From Echiichthys vipera (lineage: Eukaryota > Chordata > Actinopteri > Perciformes > Trachinidae): DNA of 64,000 bases. The stretch is from positions 40,666,094 to 40,730,093 of the forward strand of contig OY829645.1 in NCBI GenBank assembly GCA_963691815.1, read 5' to 3'. Below the pieces are notes generated by a model. The model made no database searches. It was given only the letters and a program-made list of their open reading frames with translations, and was not told where the DNA came from. The first letter of the stretch is position 1. Each line of letters starts with the position of its first letter. Below are positions 9,849 through 21,800 of this stretch, piece after piece. A program made the position numbers and the translations under genes.

Positions 9849-12800
9849 TTAAGACTTTATGTAACTGAGGAGTTCATCTTTGCCTATCTGATATCGACTT
9901 TTCTTCCAGATGTCGCGGAGCTTCTGTAAGGTGGCTCCTATCTCCTTGCCTGACGTGACCCCATTCCTCCTCAGATCGTGACCGCTGACTGGGAAATGAG
10001 GGATGGACCACCCGCTGAGCTCTGCCAGCAGCTTCTCTTCACCTTGATACTTTAGTAGTTCAATAACTTTTTTCTGAGTATCCAGCTCACGCTTCTGAAA
10101 AGATACAATATGCGTTTCAGATTGTAAGTATTTATGATAATATAAGACAATCATGGTTAAATAAGCAAGAAAAAAAGGGTTAAGTCAGATAGGCCACTCC
10201 CACACAGTTCAGCAGCTTGGTCAGATTTGATTGAAAGGTGGTCCACTTCAAACCAGTAAGAAGAGAAAAGAGAAAACAAAACAAATTCGTAAATCTGTCC
10301 TGTTAGTTCATGAATAGTTTGTAGACATGTAGGACCACTTCACCTGTAATAACAAGCTCAGTGATTATTTATTATTCTGTAGTGAAGTGTCACTTTCTTT
10401 TTTGGTGTACTCTGATTCCGCCTTATCTAACTCAGTTCTAGTATTATTTTATTATTTAGCATTCAGCATCAGTCAAGATAATAACCATAAACGTGCACTG
10501 TTTGCAACAGCAGTGTGGGGAATTAAATTAACATCATTATCTCATAGTGGATGTGTCGGTATAATCTAAATTCAGGTTTATTAATTTGCTTCAAATTATT
10601 CGTTAGACATGAGTCCAGTTTTTTCCACAGAATAAGATTCCCTTTATCGTGGTAACTGACTCAGGGAGACAATTTGCCACAGTACTAGCTCAGGTTTAGA
10701 CAACGCAGCCAGGTATAAGTGCTGAAGTTTGTGGAAGCAGGTGGAAGTTGATACAGCCACTAAAAACTCTGTCTCCAGGATGCCGTCCTCCCTCCATGGC
10801 AAACAAATCTTGTCGCTTGTTAGCCTAGCTTGTTAGCTTTCTCTAGCTTGGAGCTTTTGAGCCAGGCTTCATTCAGCCAGCTGCAGCTCCACCTCTTTCC
10901 CCATTTTTTGATTAGTCGAGTGCGGCTAAGATGGCGAAAGTTGGATCCACTGGGAGCCACCCACTTTGAGCTTCATATTGGCTCTTCCGAAACCTATGGG
11001 TGACATCACAGAGACTACGTCCATATGTATACATTCCATGGCCTGTGAATGTTCTCATTTGTCCAGGTCATCGTTATCCCCGAAGCAAATTTCAGTCAAA
11101 AGCAACTGGACTTGGTTATTTGTCTAGGAAGACGTTTCACCTCTCATCCAAGAGGCTTCATTAGTTCATGTACGCAGCTGATCAGGCTGGGACTGGTCCA
11201 ACTATCTGGTGTGGAGATCCAGGTATTTAAGCTTTCACAAGGCCGATGATTTCACTGGAACCCTTTGTGCTCCAAAATGCCAACGACCGTCGTATCTCCA
11301 ATTTACAATGCAGCCCTTTCATCCCTTCCCAGGAGATTCAACAATCTAATCTCAAAGAACAACTGTTTACAAATGGCCTCCTGAGACTCCAACGACTGTC
11401 GTTAAAACTCAATAGAGCACTAACGAAGTCGAAACCAACTTTCCACCAACGACTGTCACTCTAACGACGATCTATAAAATAGCGCTCACAAGGCAACATC
11501 GAAATTATATATAATATACCGGTATGGCAATATTGTCTCAACTTCATATCTCTTTCAAAAATATACCAATATAACTCTTAATACCGGTATATTGCCCAGC
11601 CCTAGACCACTGTCCAGCAACATGAAGGGAGTGAGTTAATTCCAGCATTCAAAAGCAGAGATGTAACCACAGTTATTTCCAGTGCTGATTATTCTGATTA
11701 TTTGACTTGACTTGACCTTTGTGGAAAGGCTGATCACATATTTCCAGAGCAAAAGGTGACATCATCAAATAACTTGTTTTGTCCGACCAAGAGTCCAAAA
11801 CCCAAATATATTTTATTTGGTGTACTATCCTAGCAAACTGAAAACAAGCACATATTTAGATTTAAGCTGGAACCAGTGAAGTTTTATACTGTGTAAGAGG
11901 CACTAGTTGTATTCCATGTCCAGATCTGTTAATGCTGATGTTAACATGGAAGCTTATAACAGTAGATATTCGTGGAGGCGCACATTTCACTCCTTGATCC
12001 TAGCTTCTACTGTAAGGTGAGTGTTCCTTTTTTAGGGCCCGAGAGGCCTACTTTTCTACCAGCGTTACTTTCGGTGCTAATCGTCCTTCATGTGTAAATA
12101 TTCCTCTTCTACAACTACACTGCAATTATCATTGGAGAGAGATTACTAGGCAATGGTATAACACAACTACTAGTTCCTTTGTTTATCTCTCTTCACATTT
12201 TGGGTTAATTCTGGCTTGTGCAGCTTTACCACTATAGAATATGTGCATGCACATCATGGCCTGGATAACTAGGCCCAAGCTTGGACAAAAAGTCTCTGTT
12301 GAGGCTCTCTTATTCTCAGAAATCGGAGAGAGGTTGGATAATGTTTCTTTGCAATGGGAATGGGGTAGTTTTAAAGCAAGATCCGCATTGTATCTAGGGA
12401 GATACTCAGTGTTTGTATTCCTATGAGGATTGGGATTTTTTGTATTTCTGTACGCAGGTATGAGATAGTGTGTGTGTGTATATGTCTGTGTTTGTTTCTT
12501 TTCCAGGGCAAATTGCCTACCAGACCCTGGAGATTCAATTCCCACTTGTTATCTGAATTGAAATTCAAGGACTTTCTAATGAATCAGATCCAGTTCTTCT
12601 TCGACACAAATGACACTCCGGATATTGGTAGTGACGTACTTTGGTAGACCCTCAAGGCTTATTTGCGTGGTGAAATTATTTCTTTTATCTCTAGCCTTAG
12701 GAAGTCGGAGCGCTCTAAATTGAAACAAACATCAGACGAAATACAAAGATTAGACACACAATACTCTGACGACCCCTCAGATGCACTGTATAAAAACGAG

Positions 12801-15800
12801 TTCAGCTCCAGTCACAGTAGAACTTGTTAACTTCTGGCCAGATTGAAAAACAACTTTTACACACCAAGCAACGCTTCTTCGAGCAGGGTGATAAAGCAGG
12901 AAAACTCCTAAAATACCAAGCAAGAACTGAGACTGCATCAAGACTTATACGTAAGATTAGGTTAGCTTCTGATGACACCACTTCCAAGCCTACCGCTATT
13001 ACAAAGTATTTGCTGACTATTACTCTAAACTGTATCCTAAACTAAACTGTATAACTGTATCCCTCTGAAACTTCTCCGTGTGATTCGGATGGCCCCTTGA
13101 CCTGCTCAAGTACGCTCAAATCGACCCAACAACTGCTACTGAGCTAGGTGCACCAATCATGATCTCTGAAGTTAAAGATGCAATAGGTTCTTTACAGAGT
13201 AATAAATCGCCAGGACCTGATGTTTTTAACATAGAATTTTACGAGACCTATTCCGCAACGAGACTAGTTAAGGCTTTCAATAATGCTCCGGTAAAAGGTC
13301 TGTTATTACCCACAATTTCAGAGGCTTTAATTACACTGTTATTAAAAAGGACAAAGATCTGCTTCTTTGTAGTAGCTATAGGCCAATTTCTCTCCTGAGA
13401 CGTAGATTTTAAAATGCTAGCGAAAGTTCTAGCCGGCCGCCTCAAGAGAGTCATATCATCCTTAGTCATCGCAACAAGACTGACTTCATTTCAGGAAGGC
13501 CTTCATCTTTTTTTATGTTCTTAATAAATTTGGCCTCAGCCCTGACTTTGTGAACTGGATAAAACTTCTCTATGCTTCTCCCTTTGCCTCTGTCAGCACT
13601 AATGGTATTAAATCCCGGATATTCTCCCTGCACAGAGGGACTCGACAGGGTTGTCCCCTCTCCCCGCTATTGTTTGCCCTGGCAGTCAAGCCCCTGGCCA
13701 TTTGGTTGCGGAGTGAGAACGGGTTTGAGGGTATCATGCGCCATGGACAGCTTCACAAAACATGATGATCTGTTACTGTAAATATCTAACCTTGCCTCCA
13801 TTCTCCCTATAATTTTAGATATTTTTGAGAAATTTGGGAGGTACTCTGGTTACAAAATTAATCTGGGAAAAAAGGGATTACATCCCAATTAACCCTACCA
13901 CTGACCTTCTCCCACATGGCCTTCCTCCGTTTAGGAAGGCCACAGATGGTCTTAAGTACCTTGGAATCCTAGTGACAAGATCATTTTCTGAACTGGTTGC
14001 CTGAAATTTCAACCCGTTATTTGTGCGCTGTAAATTAGATCTTGCCATATGGTCCTCTCTCCCCCTCTCTCTGATAAGGCAGATCAACTACTCCCACAAT
14101 TTCTGTACCTTTTCCAACATATGCCTGTCCTCATTAGGAAATTTTTCTTTTCCAATCTTGATCAGCTTATTATTTCCTTTATTTGGAAGAATAAACGGGC
14201 ACAAATTGGTCAAACAGCTCTCCGGCTTCCTTCCTCCTGGCCTTCTTCAATGTAAAATTCTGCATAAAGCCTATCTCGCGAATACCAAGCTGGCCAAAAT
14301 CTATCCTGACAGAGCAGACACATGCAACAGATGTGGACAGGCTCCTGCTGATCTTGCGTACATGGTTTTGTCTTGCCCTAAATTATCAGAATTTTGGGTA
14401 GCAATATTTGAAACACTTAGTTAAACAACAGGCCAAATCATACTGTTCCAACCCCTCACTGGCCTCTTTGGATTGCACTCTCCGCACAATGTGCCTAAGC
14501 CCACACGAAAAATCATTGCATTAACAACATTAGTTAGTCGAAGACTCATTACGTTAAAACGGTCTCACTCTTCCCCCCCCAACAGACAATAAATGGATTC
14601 AGGACTTACTGCAGTGCATTACACCGGAGAAAATAAGGCTTTCCTTAAAAGGGTCCTCAAGCACTTTCTATAAGATGTGACAGCCCTTCATCACATACAT
14701 TGACTCTCAGACTATCGTAGCAGAAACCAAATGATTCCTGCCCTTTCTTTTTTTCTCTTTCTTATGATTATTAATGTTATTATTTATCCATTTATTTCAG
14801 TGAATTTATTTATTTTTTACCTTCTTTTTTAAATTGTTTTTATTATTTCTTACTAGTTCACAACCTTGTCCCATTATGTAATTACTATGTATCCATTTTT
14901 ACTTGGTATCATGTCTATTTACTTTGTTTCCTTGTTACATTCGGTTCCTTGCACATGTATATTGTGAGAGTGAATGGATTGAATGTGTGTAGTTCAGGGT
15001 GGGTGGTTAGGTGTTGCCCTTTAATAGAACTGAGATCCTGACTGTTCTGTGAAAAAACTAATAAAGAAAGTTGGATAAAATAACAACAATTGCCATCTGT
15101 TCCTATGGACTCACTGGAGGAAGCTGAAACTTACGTCAATGATGAAGTCAGTAAAGGGTTTGAGGCTGTCTGACTCTTTTTCGCACTTGCGGAGCACCTG
15201 TCTGTATTTGACCAGGAAGAGAGCCAGAGTCTTCTCCTCCTTAGATAACTTCAGCCTGAGGTCCATCTTTTCCACTTCCTCTGAAGAGCGAAAGAGAGCA
15301 GCCAGGATGGTCATGGATTTGGGAGAGTGGTCTTTGGCTTTCTGCCACACTCTCTTCATCTCCTCAACATTGCCATCTGGAGGTAAACCTGAGGAGAAAT
15401 GGGCAGAAAGGATGAGCAAAATTGACTTTTAACTACAGTAACCAAGCAAGACAAAGAACACAAAATACTGCTCATTGTTGATAACATGCCTTAAGTATTG
15501 GTTTCCTGTTCGAATACTTCAGCGGTTACTAAATAACCTGCCAAGAGTCATTGAATCATCTCTTTCTAGTGCTTACTAATACCAGTGTTCACAGTACCAC
15601 AAAAGTTAAGAGGCACTGAATACACTCTGTGTCAGGGATGGAAGTTGAGTATTTCCCATTTAGAAACAACTCCAAATTGTGAGATTCTTCAGAAAAGCTG
15701 AGCATTGACACTATTGATCCCTTGCTGATGCAAACAATGAGTTAATAGCCTTCTTTATGCAGAGGCAATTGTCTCCTGGCTCCAGCTTCATCTTGAAAAA

Positions 15801-18800
15801 TTACAAATACTCTCTACTTGATGCCAAGTAATTGTAAATAACTGCCATCGGGTAAGGGGCATTTAAGTGGGCCTTTTTCTAGGGCGTCCTGGTGGACTTA
15901 GGGCTTTTAAAAGGCTGACCCCATTATTTATTTATTTATTTATTGGTTTATTTCAGGGACATGCACACTTATCAACAGCCAAGCTGTAAGTGAGCCAGAG
16001 CTAGCCAAAGAGGCTGATTTGCATCTATAGTCCCCGGCCAGATATTTAAAAGTCAACCTAAAATTACAAAAATAAAATGCATGTATAAGCAAATACCAAA
16101 ACACAACATAGTAAGACCAACTTGACAGATAGAGGCAAATACATAATAAAACGAACACCCAGCATACAAAAGACATTATACCCTGTGGAAATTATAACAT
16201 TATGCAGATTAAAACAGAACAAACACACCTACATAAAAGCACATATACAGCAGCATAGAACACAAACAAGCATGACAAACAAACATAGCAGCATAAAGCA
16301 CAAACAGCAGCATAAAGCATAAACACGCACCATAAACACATTGATTTAGACATGCACAGCTCAAGACAGGACATGGGCACATAAGAAACAGGTAGGCAGG
16401 ACATGAGTGTAACCAAGAAGTCAGCAGGGGAAGCATTTGAGGACCTAATGTACACAATAGCTGTTTTGAAAAGGAACGGTAAGAATGAATGTTTCTGATG
16501 TCACCTGGTACTGAATGCCCGGACTGAGATGCTGTAACTGAGAATGCTGAGTGGCTAAAGACACTCTTTCTAAACAGTACAACAAAGTTTTCTCTGGTTG
16601 TCCTGCTTGAATCTGACCTCTGAGTGATACATTGTTGAAGAAGTGGGGGGGCTTTATTATGCAACATTTTAAAAATAAGGCAAATATTGGCATACTTTAT
16701 TAGGTTGTCCTAAATCAATAGTTTATGCTTATTTGAAATAAGACAATGTTGGTAGGTGTTTGACTTCTGGTCCAGGACTTTGAGGGTTTGTTTATAAAGT
16801 GTTTCAAGTGGTTTTACTGTTGTTTTATTGGCTTGTGGAAAAACTGGTCAGACTGTATGTGAAATGTGACATTATCATTGCATGCATGTATAGCATAGCT
16901 GCATCAGTAGTGATTACATTTCTAACAAACGTAAACTATGATAGGTTGAAATTAACCTGGTGCAGCATTGCTTTTTTGAGAAGAACATGCAGACTGTTTT
17001 TGATGTATTTAGTTGTAGGCATGATTGTATTAGCCAAGCTGTGATGCGGTTGAATGCATTAGTAAGTTTTACTGCAGCCTGATGATTTATGCTGCCATGT
17101 GTGTACATCACAGCGTCATCAGCATTAAGCTGAATCTCTACACCAGAGCACACAGATGGCAGATCATTAATGTAGAGACTGAACAGAAGTGGACCTAATA
17201 TAGATTTTTGTGGGACAGCAGTCAGTGTATCCAGTGCAGTAGATTTTTGATTGTTGACATTCACACACTAAGTTCTGCTCTTTAAATATGACTCTGACCA
17301 CTTGAGGGCGTTATTTGAGAAATTAAATGAGGAGAGTTTAGCCTTGAGTACTTTATGATTTACAGTGTCAAATGCATTTCTCAGATCCAAGAATACAGCC
17401 CCAGCTGCAGTTGGCAGTATCTGTAAAATGATTGGCTCTGAAACAAAATTGCATGGGATATAATGGGAAATAAGTTGTTCTCCTGTCCACTTCTCTGCGA
17501 CCTTGGATACTACGGGCACGATGCTGTTGGTTGGTAATTACAAATATCCTGAGAATGGCCTGACTTGAAAATAGGTTATACAATGGCTGTCTTCCAAACA
17601 TTTGGGAATACCCCTTGTGAAATTGACATATTGATGATCTGTGTAATGGGGGATGCCAATAGATCTTTAAGGGTTTTGAGGATAACAGAGTTAATACTCT
17701 AAACGTATTTTGTGATGGAAGATATTTGAACTTTGCTGTCTGTAATGCAATTAATGTTATATCAATGTCTAGCAGAGGATTATTATGTTCCTCTCTTTCT
17801 CCCTCAGATGTCAGGAAAATAAACATTCAAATCTTTTCACTGCTACCTTTAATTTAAAAGTTCCTGTGACACTGGCCTTCTTGGGAGTGGGAAAAAATGG
17901 GGAGCAGCACATCATGTTATGTCACTGATTCCCCTAGATCAGGGGGCGTAACACTCCCATCTCACCTATGTACTGGGCCAGTTCCAGATTGTACATCAGC
18001 TCCAGCAGATGGACAGCATGGTTACCAACAACCATCTTTTTTAGTTCAATCCAAATCCGTTCTCCTGATATTGCTGCAAGTCCACGACCATTTTTCTTAA
18101 TAGCATCCAGAGTCTCAGGCTCATGATCATTAGGGTCCAGGGCCACCCTGCCATGGAACCTTGGGAGTGAAATGAGACGGTTGAGGTCATTGTGCTTTAA
18201 CATCAGACATAAACAATGATTTCCTTCTTTCACTTTCTATTTAAACTAAGTTGAACATGAAATGAGGCAGCCCACCTGAAATAACGCAATATTCTCAAGT
18301 AGTCCTCTTGGATTCTTTGTTCAGCATTACCAACAAATCGAACTTTACAGTTCTGCAGATCTTCGTATCCTTTGAAATAGTCATATAATGTGCCATCTAG
18401 CCCTGTGTGGGGGAGAAGGTAAAAAAAACACAATAAAGAATTCTGACACAAGCGTAATGAATGTAATAAAATAAGTGACAATGTGCTCTGAGTGCAACTG
18501 AACTGATACAGCATCTCCGCAACACAAGCAAACACAGAGAAAATTGAATTCAGTGAAGCACAAAAACATGAATACCTAAAAACATGGAATTGATGGTGAG
18601 GTCTCGCCGCTCTGCATCTTTCTGCCAGTCAGTGGTGAATTCCACCTCTGCATGACGTCCGTTTGTCTGAACATCCACTCGCAACGTGGTCACCTCAAAG
18701 TTCTCATCGTGTAGCTATGAAAGATGACCATTAAATAAAATTACCACAGGCAAAGAAAAGACTGCCATCAGTCACACATATGCCCTCATTCTGAAGCCAA

Positions 18801-21800
18801 TGTCCTGCTCTACCAACTCTCTAATGGGTAATGTAGTATTTTAGAGGGCACTCAGATACAGTTGTGTTATAATCTGTGAAGCTACCATATGCTGTTAGAA
18901 CACTGTAGGACTTTTTATTTATCTAACATTATGGAGCCATATGTTCAGCAAACAACCTATTTTCATTAGATGCAACATATTTACATATTCCAGGAATAAA
19001 CACATCAATCAGAAGTAGAAAATCCTGTTACTGTTCTGTAAACAACTGACCATTAACATCTTTAAATCAAGAAGTTACATATACATAAATACACTGTAGA
19101 TCAAAATTAGAAAACTAACTATAAATATTTTACTTTATTCTGAAATACTGTTATTTTTTACCGTTCAGAATTTGATAGAATATCCATTGAGTCTATACCA
19201 CTGCTGTACTGGCAATTTCTTTTTCTTTTTTTTTAAATAACCAATGAACTGTGACAAAAACCTGAGCAAAATTAGAGAACAGTAATTATTGTGTTAGAAA
19301 CAATGTTTTCATAGGGCTATAGGATTAAAAAATGAATAGGAAGTGTAGAGGCTGTTGCTTTGAATGACTTCAGCACATCTGCGCCCACAGGACATCACTA
19401 GTTTCTCACACTGCTCTGGTTTGATCTTGATCACTTCTTCTGCAGTCTCTTCCACAGTTCAGTAACTGTAGTTGGTTTCTATGCCATTACTTAGTTGCCA
19501 AGGATTTTCTAGAGAATCTCTGAGGTTTAGATCTGATATTCTATCAAAAAATAACAGTATTTAAGAATGAATCAAGTATATATTAGTTGTTCTCTAATTT
19601 TCATCTCATTGTATAAACATAAATGCATACATTTATTTATTAAAACCTATAAAATAAATGATCATCATAAAAGCAGCTTTCCAAGCAATTATTAAAAAAG
19701 TGAAAGCAGGATACAACTGCTGCTACTGAAAGTCTCTTACTCTTGCTGTAATGGTTCCATGCTTTTCTCCTTTATTGTTGATCATCCTGATGCCAGCTTT
19801 TTCAAACATGCGCTTCATCTCCTCTGGAGTGGCAGTGGTGGCAAAGTCCACATCTTCAGGCTGTTTCCCAGACAGTAGGTCTCGTACAGCACCTCCAGCT
19901 ATCCTCAGCTCATGCTGGTGCTTCTCAAATATCACTGAAAAGAACAAATGCACACTTACAGAAGTTGGGTAACTTTCTTTTTTAAAATTGTGCCTGGAAG
20001 TATAACCAATTTCAATGGTTGAGTCACACCTGGTGAGCTGAAAAAGAGAGTCAACGTAAATTATCTTCAGATAATAATACGTTTTTAACTGCCTTTAAAA
20101 TTTGATTTCATTTAATTATGGAGGCAAATACCAAAAGTTTGATGTAGTTTAAAAAAAATCAAATAATGGTAATAAAATACATACAGTATATACCTATAAT
20201 ATACAGGGATGAGCACAAGTAGTTCATTTGATTTGGTTTCCTTACAAAACATTATTCAATTTGCATTTTGTTAATGATCAGTCCCACTGTGGAGAACAGG
20301 CGTTCCAATGGCACAGAGGTGGCAGGTATGAGCAGGTCCTGCTTTGACACCACGCTCAGTTTTTTATACCGGTGCCTGTTGGACTTTCACTGCTCCACTC
20401 GGTTTTTCTTAGAACGAATGCATGACTCACTGAAACAAGCTTTGAGCTTGTTGACACCCGAAGAGGGTGTCCAGTGCCCTGGCTGCGCCTTGCACAGTAG
20501 TTCCATCATGTATGTCACACAACTTCTCTCGGATGGTGACGCGAAGCACCGGTTCTTAAAAAAATAAATAAAAGTGTTTGTGTCTCTGATCAAGAGAAGC
20601 AAGTGGTGCTGCACACACACACAAAAAGAAATTGAGTGGCATTTACCAATTGGGTTAATGAAATGAGGACTACTCGAGGAATCTATCACTCACGCCCATC
20701 CCTAATTTATAACCTTTACACAAACATTTTTACAAGGATTCCTTAAATCTGTTTATTTATAGAACTTAGAACACGATTTGTACTCAGGGGGGTATTTTAC
20801 AACTGAATATAAACATAGCAGCACCCAATGTTTTGCAAACTGTCACAGAGAAAAGTGTTTCAAAAAATCTCTTAAACACGTCTTTTCTTCTCAAACTTTT
20901 CGTAACTGCAGGTGTTGTTACAGCCAACACATATGCCGATACCAATAAACAGCATCTGCAATGAGCCAATATCCGCCCAACCTAAAAATCAGAACATGGG
21001 GCATACATGAACTTGCCTGAATTTGAAAAAGAAAACAAGACAAACAACATAGTCATTTCATATGTGGCTGGAGTATCAGAAAAACTCAGGAGGATCTTCA
21101 ACAAACACTGCATCCCTGTGTATTTCAAACCCAGTAACACACTTAGATAGAGAGTAGTACATCCCAAGGACAGAACACTACACACCTACAAAAGCAATCT
21201 GGTTCATGCTGTCTAATGCAACGTGGAATGCAAGGATCTCTACATTGGAGAAACAAAACAACCACTGCATAAACGCATGGCCCAGCACAGGAGAGATAAC
21301 TCCTCAGGCCTGGACTCTGCTTTCCACTTACATCTCAAGGAGAAAGCCCACTCCTTTGATGACAACAATGTCCACATCCTGGACAGAGAGGACGGATGGT
21401 TTGAGTAAAAGAGGCCATCTATACAAAAGTAGTGAAATTATCGCTGAACAGAGGAGGAGGTCTGAGACACTACTTATCTCCAATTTACAATGCTGCCCTT
21501 TCATCCCTTCAGGAGATCCAACAATCCAACCTCAAAGAACAACTGTTCACAAATGGCCTCCTGTGACTCCAACGACTGTCGTTATAGCCCAGTAGAGCAC
21601 TAACAAAGTTGAAACCAACTTCCACCAACGACTGTCACTCCAACGACTGTCGTTGTAACCCAGTAGAGCACTTACAAAGTCGAAACCAACTTCCCACTTG
21701 GAGCACAAAGGGTTCCAGTGACATCATTGACCTTGTGAGAGGTTAAATACCTGGATCTCCACAGAAGTTAGTTGGACCAGTCCCAGCCTGATCAGATGCG

